DNA of 7,481 nucleotides from an uncultured Collinsella sp. (GCA_900546455.1 URCS01000083.1:1-7481); one strand, 5' to 3'; shown: positions 1-6,664, counted from the first letter of the stretch. The notes: generated by a model not told the origin, from the letters alone. Numbers and translations are program-made.

Positions 1-470
1 ATGGCGTCGTCGTCGGCGACGATGAGCCAGTAGCCACAGGGCAGCTCGGCAGCCGTGCCCGCGTTGAGGACCACGGGCACGGCGCCAGAGCTCTGGAGGG
101 AACGAGCGAGCTGTGCGCTCAGTGCGCTCGTAAGGTGGGAATCGGTGTTGAGCCACTCGGCAGCTTCCTGCGCGGTGGTCTGGGAATTGGGCATGCCGGC
201 GCTGTGCAGCACAGGCAGAGCGGCGTCGCGCACGGCGTCGCTTGCCCAGGCGAGGTCGGTGGCGATCTTGGCGTCGCTGTCGCCGTCGACGACGTTGGCG
301 CTAAAGATCTGGTAGGCGTCGTAGCTGCGCGCCACGGTGCCGCTCACCGTGATGGAACCGGTCGAGGTCGGCGCGGCCTGCGCGGAAGCGGGGAACACAA
401 CCGCGCAGGTGCCGATCAGGAGGGTAAGCAGCGCAAACAAGATCGGGAAGGAGCAAACTTTCTTATTCAC
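1..470 (-). CDS. LPXTG-type fimbrial/pilin protein, N-terminal part (runs off left edge)
   Basis: An open frame of 156 codons runs from a GTG at 468-470 to the left edge without a stop. The start is supported by an excellent Shine-Dalgarno, AAGGGAGG (479-486), 8 nt upstream. The product begins with a signal peptide: NKK, a hydrophobic stretch at about residues 8-27, then an Ala-rich AxA cleavage region near residues 28-33. The mature start, GSITVSGTVARSYDAYQIF, followed by a DLAW motif near residue 72 and a GYWLIV segment at 146-151, resembles the N-terminal domain of isopeptide-forming fimbrial (SpaA/FimA-like) backbone pilins of actinobacteria and Firmicutes. The isopeptide domains, pilin lysine and sorting signal would lie beyond the window. 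Its start overlaps the stop of the adhesin gene (GTGAATAA, 463-470), so the two are probably co-transcribed and translationally coupled. The role as pilus shaft is inferred; a second adhesin is the alternative. Confidence 0.82.
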   Translation of the reverse strand, partial: MNKKVCSFPILFALLTLLIGTCAVVFPASAQAAPTSTGSITVSGTVARSYDAYQIFSANVVDGDSDAKIATDLAWASDAVRDAALPVLHSAGMPNSQTTAQEAAEWLNTDSHLTSALSAQLARSLQSSGAVPVVLNAGTAAELPCGYWLIVADDDA

Positions 471-3400
471 GACGCTCGCCTCCCTTCGCATTCGCCTTGC
501 GACGAATGTGCATCCAGGCCGCAGCAGCGCAAAGCACCGCCGCGCCGGCAAGGTACGTCAGAGTGACGCCCGACATACCAGAAAGGGGCAAAGAGGTGGA
601 GTAGGTGTTGGTGAAGGTGGGATCGGTGGTCGGAGTCGCGCTCTCATGACCGCTGGCGTCGACCTCGTAGTAGGTCGGCGTGCAGTTCAGCGTGCCGTCA
701 CCGTTGTCCGTTGCCGTCACCACGACCTTGAAAGACTTGGTGTCGTTGGTGTAGCCCTCGTGCTTGGTGCCATCGCCCTCGCTGGCGGGGCATTCACGGA
801 TGTAGTAGGTGAACGTTGCTTCACCATTAACCCCGAGGGGGCCGAATATTACCTGATCAGTAAACTTCACCGTCGCCTCGCTGCCCGTCCCCTTATCAGT
901 GAATTGGGGGGTATCGCACAGGTGCTCAACGCCGCGGGAATCCTTGGTGTACAGCTCGAACTTGAACCTTTGCATCTCGCCGCCATCGACCCTCTTGGTC
1001 ACCTGAGGTGTCCAAGAGCCCGAGGCCTGCTCGTTCGTAAACGCAGGGCTGAAGTTGTTGCCGATTGTTACGGTCGAAACAACGTCGGTGGCCGAATCCT
1101 CAGTCCAGTTATAGAAGTCAGCGCCACAGTTAGTGAAGTCCGCCGCGCCCTCCTTTTTTACGGATACTGTGGAAGCGTCCTTATCAACTGCATAACGATT
1201 AATACGGATTCCCAAGAGGTCGGTCCATTTAACTGGTGCCGTACCAACCTTTATATGTATTTTGTAAATGGCCTTATCAAAGGTCGTGCGTTCCTCATTG
1301 ATAGGAACTTCAACAAGGTAGAGGTCGTAATCGCCCGACTGGTAGTTCGCGCCCGTATCAATGAGAATCTCTCCGTTTTCCTTGACGGTAGCCGCGGACG
1401 TAGCCTCGCATCCGTTTTCGTTAAGCGAGCCGTCCTTATTCCAGAATGGTGCCCTGTTTGAATTGGCAGATGCGCCCAACAGCTTAAACTGATAGGGATG
1501 GTCTTTGAGATCCCACTTAGCACCGCCCTTCATAAGGACTTTATTTGCCTTGACTTTGATTGCAGGATACACGTCCAGGGAAGTAACCTCACCGACGATG
1601 AGATCGCCGTTGGTCATGATGCCGCCACCGTGGGTGTAGGAGTAGTTGCCACTGATGATGGTCGTAGCCGCGCCTTGCGCCTTATTTATGGCATCATCAG
1701 TCGGCTGAGCCTCCAAACCGAACATGTACTTAGCCTCGGCACCGCCATTTGGGTCGATAGTAACCGGATTTCCGTCGCAGGTGCCGTGCCAGCCAGCTGA
1801 GCCGCCGCCGAGCATCTTGCCAAGAACAACGGCAATTGTCGACCTCGCATCATCTTTATTACGCACCAAGAAGAAATCCTTATGGCCGGATTTTTGGAAG
1901 TCAGGAGTAACGTAATTTGTTTCATCGTGGTCTTCATTTTTGTTGTTGCCACCAGCGGAATAATGATACGTTCCCAGCGGATTGCCATCTTGATCAACGT
2001 TATCTTTGTTGCCATAGATAGCAGCGCCATATGAGTGCGAAACGATTGTCTCGCCCGTAGGGCATGCGCCAATTCCGCCACTCCAGCCACCAGCTTTGTT
2101 GCCGGTGATAAGCGATCTGAGGATGTTAAGCCTACCGTGCTCCTGGATAAAGATGCCACCGCCGCCCCAGTCGCCACCACGGTCTTTAGTGCTGCCCGTC
2201 ATGGTCTTGTTGTTGGTGATGTAAATCTTGCTGTTCTCACCAGCATTAATTGTTGCCATCGTACCGCTGTTGTTACCGCCAGCAATACGCAAGCCGCCGC
2301 CTTCGCCGTTAACAGATTTGTTGCCCGCAATCGTGCCACCTGTCATGGTAAACGTAATCGCTTTGCCCCAGAAGCCAGCGTAGATTCCGCCACCAGCCTC
2401 TTCGGAGTAGTTGGCCGTAACAGAACCGCCCGTCATGTTCAGTGTGCCACCATCGACAGAAGCAATACCGCCGCCGCCGAGCAGACCAAGGTTGAACTTT
2501 TCAGTGATATAGGAGTCGACGCGGTTGTTGGTAATATTTGCCGGATCAACGATTTCAACATCAGCATTTTTGGTAAAGACGCCGCCGCCATAGCCATTAT
2601 TGGGATTGTCGACGTCGTTATAGCAATCCTTATACGTAGCGTTGCCAGAGATAACACCGCCTAATAATTTCAGCTTGGCGCGCTGGTCAGCATAGATGCC
2701 GCCACCAGAGGCTGCCTTATTTGCCGCGATTACGCCGTTGGTCATGTTGAGCTCGGCCTTTGCGCCCGTCACGCACAGGCCGCCGCCCCAGCCGCCGCCG
2801 AAGCCGTTGGTGACATACCCGCCAGAAATATTAACAGCGCCTCGAGAGAAAATAACGTGACCGTTGTTGCCCAGGGTACGAGGCGTTGTGATCATGCCGC
2901 CCTTAAGGTTGAGCGTGCAGCCGTCCGCAACAGAAATGACTTGATTTACATATCCTTTTTTGCATGCAACGATAGCACCGAACTTGGTAACAGTGTGCTT
3001 GTAAGTTTTCTCACTGGTACCAAAACCGCTAGGCGTGCTTTCCGTTACGAAGTAAGTGAGTGATTGCGGAGTGTTTTCAATCCACTGCATCTCCGCAGTC
3101 TGACCAGGCTCATTACTGACAGCCTCGACCGGTATATCCTCCGCTGCACCTTCGACAGTTAGCGTTGCGTCTCTTGAAACTGTAATAAAACTACAATCTT
3201 GGCCATTGACATCGCTGTTGCCGCTGTTGTAATAAAGCTTGTAACATGCAAGGTCGATGGTGGTGTCGTGGCTAATAGTGATCGGTGCGGACGACCAAGC
3301 GTCACCCGTCAGACAATAGTTTCCGCCGTTGTTGAACTTATCAGTAACATCGCCCTGTATTTCGGTATAGCCCTTAGCATTCACGCTTGCGAGCGCAATC

Positions 3401-3762
3401 GCATTCTCATCACTATTACTATCATCCGCAGGCTGCTCAGCGCCCTCGAGATCAGTGCCATCAGACAACGGGGGCGTCCCGAGAGCATCGTCGCCAGTCT
3501 CATCGGCCTCGGCGTCGTCACTATTCTGGTTTTCGGTATCCCCGTTGGCAGTGTTGTCTACATCAGTGGGCTCACTTGAGGAATCCCCCATCACAGTTTC
3601 CTCGGCAGGAACCGTCTGGGCATCGTTGGCAATGGCCTGCGAGATCGGAGGCATGACGAGCGACAGTACCAGGCTCAACACGGAGGCTCCGCACAAAACG
3701 CCTGCCAGTACGCGGCGCGTCGCTTTTTTACTCTGCTTAGTTTTTTCTGAATTCGCTTTCAT
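463..3762 (-). CDS. Sortase-anchored surface adhesin: beta-helix repeats plus two Spy0128/FctA-like isopeptide domains
   Basis: This 1099-residue protein starts at ATG 3760-3762, preceded by GGAGGAG 6 nt upstream. Domains in order: a Lys/Arg-rich signal peptide (about 1-45, cleavage probably after AIA at 43-45); an acidic Asp/Glu/Ser/Thr linker (46-120); a region of unknown fold (125-275); a Gly/Asn-rich stretch (about 280-720) with repeated GGGI/GGGV blocks near 353, 392, 430, 457, 488, 534 and 712, typical of a right-handed parallel beta-helix; and two Spy0128/FctA-like (pilin isopeptide linkage) domains at about 730-912 and 918-1055. Candidate bond residues are K741-N910 with E818, and K923-N1052 with E990, placed by the usual Lys...Glu...FTN pattern. 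The C-terminus is a sorting signal: LPLSG at 1058-1062, a hydrophobic helix (1065-1083) and an HIRRK tail. It should be exported, covalently linked to the wall or a pilus, and act in attachment. Being first in an operon with a pilin suggests a tip or accessory role. Ligand unknown. Confidence 0.9.
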   Translation of the reverse strand: MKANSEKTKQSKKATRRVLAGVLCGASVLSLVLSLVMPPISQAIANDAQTVPAEETVMGDSSSEPTDVDNTANGDTENQNSDDAEADETGDDALGTPPLSDGTDLEGAEQPADDSNSDENAIALASVNAKGYTEIQGDVTDKFNNGGNYCLTGDAWSSAPITISHDTTIDLACYKLYYNSGNSDVNGQDCSFITVSRDATLTVEGAAEDIPVEAVSNEPGQTAEMQWIENTPQSLTYFVTESTPSGFGTSEKTYKHTVTKFGAIVACKKGYVNQVISVADGCTLNLKGGMITTPRTLGNNGHVIFSRGAVNISGGYVTNGFGGGWGGGLCVTGAKAELNMTNGVIAANKAASGGGIYADQRAKLKLLGGVISGNATYKDCYNDVDNPNNGYGGGVFTKNADVEIVDPANITNNRVDSYITEKFNLGLLGGGGIASVDGGTLNMTGGSVTANYSEEAGGGIYAGFWGKAITFTMTGGTIAGNKSVNGEGGGLRIAGGNNSGTMATINAGENSKIYITNNKTMTGSTKDRGGDWGGGGIFIQEHGRLNILRSLITGNKAGGWSGGIGACPTGETIVSHSYGAAIYGNKDNVDQDGNPLGTYHYSAGGNNKNEDHDETNYVTPDFQKSGHKDFFLVRNKDDARSTIAVVLGKMLGGGSAGWHGTCDGNPVTIDPNGGAEAKYMFGLEAQPTDDAINKAQGAATTIISGNYSYTHGGGIMTNGDLIVGEVTSLDVYPAIKVKANKVLMKGGAKWDLKDHPYQFKLLGASANSNRAPFWNKDGSLNENGCEATSAATVKENGEILIDTGANYQSGDYDLYLVEVPINEERTTFDKAIYKIHIKVGTAPVKWTDLLGIRINRYAVDKDASTVSVKKEGAADFTNCGADFYNWTEDSATDVVSTVTIGNNFSPAFTNEQASGSWTPQVTKRVDGGEMQRFKFELYTKDSRGVEHLCDTPQFTDKGTGSEATVKFTDQVIFGPLGVNGEATFTYYIRECPASEGDGTKHEGYTNDTKSFKVVVTATDNGDGTLNCTPTYYEVDASGHESATPTTDPTFTNTYSTSLPLSGMSGVTLTYLAGAAVLCAAAAWMHIRRKANAKGGERRE
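479..486 (-). promoter_or_regulatory. Ribosome-binding site of the pilin gene, inside the adhesin coding sequence
   Basis: AAGGGAGG on the minus strand lies 8 nt before the GTG at 468-470, within the last codons of the adhesin. It decides the GTG start, because no ATG in that frame sits near a comparable site. The stop/start overlap (GTGAATAA) indicates translational coupling. Confidence 0.8.
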
Positions 3763-3851
3763 CGATGTCTCCTCCCCAAGAGACCGCGATCTTGCTCTTT
3801 CACTATCAAACGTATCTGCGCAATCTGTAATTGCGCACGCTTATAGTTCAT

Positions 3852-3881
3852 ATTGTAACGATTGTTTGAACATCTAAGCAA
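3852..3881 (-). promoter_or_regulatory. Candidate sigma70-type promoter for the adhesin-pilin operon
   Basis: On the minus strand TTGCTT (3876-3881) and TACAAT (3852-3857) are 18 bp apart. The -10 matches five of six consensus positions and the -35 four of six. Transcription would begin near 3845, leaving a leader of about 80 nt. The surroundings are very AT-rich, so chance matches are likely; a second weak -10 (TATTAA, 3998-4003) lies closer to the upstream repeats. Confidence 0.4.
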
Positions 3882-4049
3882 AAATACCGATAGTTTTGTA
3901 GCGAATTCTCAATTCTCTTGACATTTGCTCGGATTTACCTTCGTTTATTCGCTATGAAATATCTATTTCTACTGGTAATTAAGCTAGTTATCATTTTTTA
4001 ATAGCATTTAATTTATTTGCACAACATTTTGCTCAAGAGCATGCGTCCT

Positions 4050-4079
4050 GTGAACGGTCGAAAATCGACCGTGAACGGT
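4050..4079 (-). promoter_or_regulatory. Paired 9-bp direct repeats, candidate LytTR-family regulator site
   Basis: On the minus strand ACCGTTCAC occurs twice, at 4071-4079 and 4050-4058, separated by exactly 12 bp (21-bp period). Two 9-bp direct repeats with a 12-13 bp spacer are the hallmark of LytTR response regulators (AgrA, ComE, PlnC types). The sequence fits eight of nine positions of the general LytTR consensus as I recall it. The orientation points toward the adhesin operon. The same stretch also contains an 8-bp inverted repeat, ACGGTCGA-AAA-TCGACCGT (4054-4072), so a dimeric helix-turn-helix repressor is the alternative. No regulator gene is visible here. Confidence 0.4.
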
Positions 4080-4221
4080 AGATCATTAACCGGGAGGAAT
4101 AGACTACCAAATTGATGGGAATATCTTTAACACATCGGTGGTTAGAAGCGAGATGTTCATACAACCAAATTTGAATTTGCGCGCAGTTTTTAGGTATCAA
4201 TTCACCCAAATCGCCTGAGGC

Positions 4222-4252
4222 CACCGCAAAGGCGCCTGTCCCCTTTGCGGTG
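4222..4252. repeat. REP-like hairpin, copy 1
   Basis: Perfect 11-bp arms CACCGCAAAGG (4222-4232) and CCTTTGCGGTG (4242-4252) flank a 9-nt loop, CGCCTGTCC. It shares the layout of the elements at 5172-5215 and 6741-6779, but an A in one arm is G and the matching T in the other is C, so pairing is kept. It sits 14 bp after the HAD gene stop. With no U-tract after the stem it is a poor intrinsic terminator. Confidence 0.65.
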
Positions 4253-4266
4253 ACTCTCCCCCGGCG

Positions 4267-5088
4267 CTACAGCAGATGCTCCTCGATAAAGATCGCGATG
4301 CCGTCTTTGTCGTTACTCGCGGTTACAAAATCGGCGGCGGAGCGGGTGGCATCACTGCCGTTTGCCATGGCCACGCCCACGCCGGCGTCAGCCACCATGC
4401 AGGTGTCGTTGTCCGCATCGCCAAACACGCAGATGTCCTGGAGCTCCATGTCGTTGAGCTCCGCCACGCGCACAAGGCCGCGCGTCTTGGACACGCGCGG
4501 ATCCATGAACTCGTAGAGCCGCTGCGTGGTTTGCAGAGCCGCCGCCTTGACGGTGTCGTCGGCAAACGTCGATGCTCGCTCAATCACCCGCGGCATTACC
4601 TCGGGCGCCATGGTAAACATCACCTTGGGCTGCGGCTCGCGCAAGAACTCGGCAAAATCGACCACCTTGTAGGGCACGCCGTCGACGCGCGACAGGTGCT
4701 CGACGCACGCGTTGCTCTCGGGCACGTAGAACACGCCGTCTCGGGGGCAGACGGGCGTTGCCGGAAGGTCCGCCATGTGCTCGCAGATGCGCGCGATGGT
4801 CTCACCCGGCAGCGGATAGCTCAGCTCGTTGATGTCGTGCGCACGGTCGATGACCTCGGCGCCACCGCAGCCCACCATCACGTCTACCAGGCCTTCGATG
4901 CCCCAGAGCTCGTACATGGCCTCGGTCGCGTGGGCGTCGCGCCCGGTGCACAAGCCAAAGAGCACGCCGCGCTCGCGCAGGGCGCGGATCGCCGCCACGG
5001 TGCGCGGGGACACCGTGTGCTGGCTCGTGAGCAGCGTGCCGTCGATATCGCAGAACACGGCTTTGATGTGGCTGAAGGTGGTGTCCAT
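4267..5088 (-). CDS. Cof-type HAD-IIB family sugar/phosphate phosphatase
   Basis: The 273-residue product has the full set of HAD phosphatase motifs: DIDGT with nucleophile D14 and acid D16, motif II Thr48 in CTGR, motif III Lys201, and motif IV GDADND with D224 and D228. The insert between motifs II and III (about 80-190) is the C2B cap of the Cof/YbiV-type IIB subfamily, whose members dephosphorylate small phosphorylated metabolites (sugar phosphates, FMN, pyridoxal phosphate) in the cytoplasm using Mg2+. Length fits the family (about 260-290). The frame stays open up to 5280, but I chose ATG 5086-5088 because AGAAAGG lies 5 nt upstream, the DxD motif then falls at the usual position, and the upstream extension would translate a REP-like hairpin. 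Substrate is unknown. It looks monocistronic, with intergenic repeats on both sides. Confidence 0.9.
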   Translation of the reverse strand: MDTTFSHIKAVFCDIDGTLLTSQHTVSPRTVAAIRALRERGVLFGLCTGRDAHATEAMYELWGIEGLVDVMVGCGGAEVIDRAHDINELSYPLPGETIARICEHMADLPATPVCPRDGVFYVPESNACVEHLSRVDGVPYKVVDFAEFLREPQPKVMFTMAPEVMPRVIERASTFADDTVKAAALQTTQRLYEFMDPRVSKTRGLVRVAELNDMELQDICVFGDADNDTCMVADAGVGVAMANGSDATRSAADFVTASNDKDGIAIFIEEHLL

Positions 5089-5143
5089 GGGGGCCTTTCT
5101 GAGTTGTGCGGCGGTGTGGGGTGTATTCGTGAACGGCGTACAT

Positions 5144-5174
5144 GGTATACCAAGGCGCAGGCGCGGCCCGTCAA
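5144..5174 (-). promoter_or_regulatory. Candidate promoter for the HAD phosphatase gene
   Basis: On the minus strand TTGACG (5169-5174) and TATACC (5144-5149) are 19 bp apart, slightly long for sigma70. The -10 lies inside a 10-bp palindrome, TGGTATACCA (5143-5152), which could be an operator. The -35 overlaps the left edge of a REP-like repeat by three bases. The leader would be about 50 nt. Confidence 0.3.
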
Positions 5175-5215
5175 AGCAAAAACCACCACAAAGGTGCCTG
5201 GCCCCTTTGTGGTGG
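5172..5215. repeat. REP-like hairpin, copy 2, with its left flank
   Basis: The 12-bp perfect arms CCACCACAAAGG (5183-5194) and CCTTTGTGGTGG (5204-5215) enclose a 9-nt loop, TGCCTGGCC. Together with its left flank, 25 consecutive bases (5172-5196) are identical to 6741-6765. The repeat lies between the MFS and HAD genes, 84 bp before the HAD start codon. Confidence 0.7.
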
Positions 5216-5233
5216 AAATGACGTTTGCGGGCC

Positions 5234-5298
5234 AAACCATCACAACATTCGATGTTTTTCGGCAAAATCGCGATTTTCATCGAATGTTGTGACGGTTT
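5234..5298 (-). repeat. Long inverted repeat directly after the MFS gene; possible terminator
   Basis: Arms 5234-5254 and 5278-5298 pair over 21 positions, including an uninterrupted 15-bp block (TCACAACATTCGATG / CATCGAATGTTGTGA). The single mismatch (5239/5293) is A-C on the plus strand but a G-U wobble in a minus-strand transcript, which favours a role in the MFS mRNA. The 23-nt loop itself contains a perfect 14-bp palindrome, AAAATCGCGATTTT (5264-5277). It begins immediately after the MFS stop codon. An A-tract precedes it and only a short GGTTTG follows, so it may be a weak bidirectional terminator, a 3' stability hairpin or a mobile repeat. Confidence 0.6.
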
Positions 5299-6579
5299 TT
5301 ACTGCTCTGCAGCACGGTCCAAGTGTCCGCGTCCAAGCAATAGCAGCGCTGCTGGGACCGCCGTCACGACCAAGCCCGCACCTACGAGCGTCTGCTGCAC
5401 GCCAAATGTTGCTGCCAGCCACGGAGCAATCGCCAGCGGGGCCACGCCGGCGAACATGTTGCCAAAGCCCATGACCGAGTTGACGCGGCCGAGTTGCTCG
5501 AGCGGCGCTGTCGTTTGCACGATGGTGTTGTGGAGCGGGTTGACGACGCCCCAGGCCACGCCCAGGGCGATCTGACCAATAAGGGCCACGCCCACGTACG
5601 GCGTGCCCACGTAAAGCAGGCTTCCCAGGCCCACGGACATAAGCGCCACGAGCAGCGTTTTAAGGCTGACGAGGCGCGGCGGCATGCGGAGCGCGACCAC
5701 GGCGCCCAGCACTGCGCCCACGCCGCAGGCCGACGAGAGCCAGCCCATCCATTCGACGCCGACATGCAGGACGTCGCGATAGAAGAACGACTCCAGCGGA
5801 TCGAAGGCTCCGTAGCCAAAGTTCGAGAGGAAGATGATGCAGAAGAGCAGGGCGAGGACGCTGTTGGTGAAGACCGTCTTGATGCTAGTCGCGAAGGTGG
5901 CGCGGGCGGACGTGCTGAGGTTGGGGCTTTGTCCCGCACGCTCCCCCTCCTCTGCCGAATCGGCATTCTCCCGTCCGGCGACGCGACCTGTTTGCGGCTT
6001 AAAGCCCCAGCCGGCAATGAATGCAAGCAGGGTGAACAGCATCATGAGCACGAACACCGCGCGCGACGATGCTGCAGCCGCCACAAAGCCGCCCAGCGTG
6101 GGGCCGACGATGATGCTCACGTTGGAGAACATGGTGATGGCAGAGTTGATGTCTTTGAGCTCGACCGGGTCGTCGGTGAGGTATGCCGGGTAGGACGTGG
6201 CGATGGGCTGGGCGAACCCCATCACAAAACCCAAGAGTACTGCGCCGGCAAGGACCGTTCCGGTCGCGCTGCCAAAGGCGATGATCGCCGCGCCCGTTGC
6301 CAGCGTGCCGACGATGCTCAGCATAAAATGGCGGCGCGGACCCCAGGCGTCGAGCGCCGCACCGCCCGCAAAGGACCCCAGGATCACGAAAACGTTCATG
6401 AACAGGACGGCCAGCGATGTCGCGACGACCGAGGCATCGTCCGCATAGGTAAGCGTTCCGATGACGCCGATAAAGTAGCTGGTCTGAAACCCGGTGTAGA
6501 TGAGAAAGCGCATCGCCACCAGGCGCTTGGCCTGAGCAGACAACGACGAGTTGGTTTTTGAGAATAGAGGAATGGGCAT
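5299..6579 (-). CDS. MFS transporter, 12 transmembrane helices
   Basis: The 426-residue protein shows about twelve hydrophobic helices, roughly at 25-45, 52-75, 85-103, 107-127, 146-168, 173-192, 236-256, 275-297, 305-325, 328-348, 365-385 and 390-415. A charged cytoplasmic loop (about 195-232) splits the two six-helix halves. A motif-A-like GGAALDAWGPRR lies between helices 2 and 3 (72-83), the position expected for the major facilitator superfamily. Such proteins move small molecules across the cytoplasmic membrane by proton coupling. The overall feel is of the drug/macrolide-efflux-like MFS_3 group, but the substrate cannot be read from the sequence. I chose ATG 6577-6579 because AAGGAG lies 5 nt upstream; the upstream in-frame ATGs (6618, 6597) fall inside a leader hairpin and lack a site. 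The leader suggests post-transcriptional control. Confidence 0.88.
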   Translation of the reverse strand: MPIPLFSKTNSSLSAQAKRLVAMRFLIYTGFQTSYFIGVIGTLTYADDASVVATSLAVLFMNVFVILGSFAGGAALDAWGPRRHFMLSIVGTLATGAAIIAFGSATGTVLAGAVLLGFVMGFAQPIATSYPAYLTDDPVELKDINSAITMFSNVSIIVGPTLGGFVAAAASSRAVFVLMMLFTLLAFIAGWGFKPQTGRVAGRENADSAEEGERAGQSPNLSTSARATFATSIKTVFTNSVLALLFCIIFLSNFGYGAFDPLESFFYRDVLHVGVEWMGWLSSACGVGAVLGAVVALRMPPRLVSLKTLLVALMSVGLGSLLYVGTPYVGVALIGQIALGVAWGVVNPLHNTIVQTTAPLEQLGRVNSVMGFGNMFAGVAPLAIAPWLAATFGVQQTLVGAGLVVTAVPAALLLLGRGHLDRAAEQ

Positions 6580-6585
6580 AAGAGC

Positions 6586-6664
6586 TCCTTGTTGCATACG
6601 AATACGGGCCGCGGGCATTGACCGCCGACCATCGACTCAATCTTTCCGTATGCAACGTTAAGGA
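6586..6664 (-). promoter_or_regulatory. Leader hairpin that sequesters the MFS ribosome-binding site
   Basis: In the minus-strand transcript GTTGCATACG (6647-6656) pairs perfectly with CGTATGCAAC (6591-6600). After a 3-nt bulge (AAC, 6657-6659) the helix continues as TCCTT (6660-6664) with AAGGA (6586-6590), which is the Shine-Dalgarno of the MFS gene. That is 15 pairs around a 46-nt loop. The loop holds a smaller stem (ATTGA/TCAAT) and a competing partner, CCGTAT, for the ATACGG on the 5' arm. This is the form of a translational on/off switch. I do not recognise it as a known riboswitch class. Confidence 0.5.

Larger units (their letters stand above)
3763..4266. other. AT-rich intergenic region upstream of the adhesin-pilin operon
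   Basis: This 504-bp stretch has no convincing gene. A hand count of 3841-4020 gives 51 G/C in 180 bases (28%), far below the flanking coding regions. From the gene outward it holds the adhesin ribosome-binding site, a sigma70-like promoter (3852-3881), a very AT-rich block (3960-4020), a direct/inverted repeat cluster (4050-4079), a small CAAATT-TG-AATTTG palindrome (4166-4179) and a REP-like hairpin (4222-4252). A 63-codon GTG frame on the minus strand (4033-4224) crosses the repeat cluster. It lacks a ribosome-binding site and recognisable similarity, and I do not accept it as a gene. Confidence 0.7.

Noticed and set aside
337..1461. 374-codon open frame on the plus strand
   Set aside because: It is antisense to the adhesin gene, has no ribosome-binding site or recognisable motif, and a low-complexity composition typical of a GC-rich shadow frame.
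1600..2900. GCC-rich runs in the adhesin as phase-variable tandem repeats
   Set aside because: The runs encode Gly triplets in separate beta-helix turns and are short and interrupted; no long mononucleotide or perfect short tandem tract is present.
4033..4224. 63-codon minus-strand frame in the AT-rich gap
   Set aside because: The GTG start lies inside a REP-like hairpin, there is no ribosome-binding site, and no family similarity is apparent. The LytTR-like repeats lie within its 3' end.
5089..5280. N-terminal extension of the HAD protein by 64 residues
   Set aside because: The extension would translate a REP-like hairpin and part of the long inverted repeat; ATG 5086-5088 has a ribosome-binding site and normal family length.
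4276..5292. 338-codon plus-strand frame
   Set aside because: It mirrors the HAD phosphatase gene. Its His/Ala/Gly/Arg-rich composition is what the complement of GC-rich codons gives, while the minus strand carries every HAD motif.
5494..6561. 355-codon plus-strand frame
   Set aside because: It mirrors the MFS gene and is highly charged (Arg, His, Asp, Glu), the usual antisense of a hydrophobic membrane protein.
6580..6618. Earlier MFS starts at ATG 6618 or 6597
   Set aside because: Both lie within the leader hairpin without a ribosome-binding site, while AAGGAG precedes ATG 6577-6579 at good spacing.
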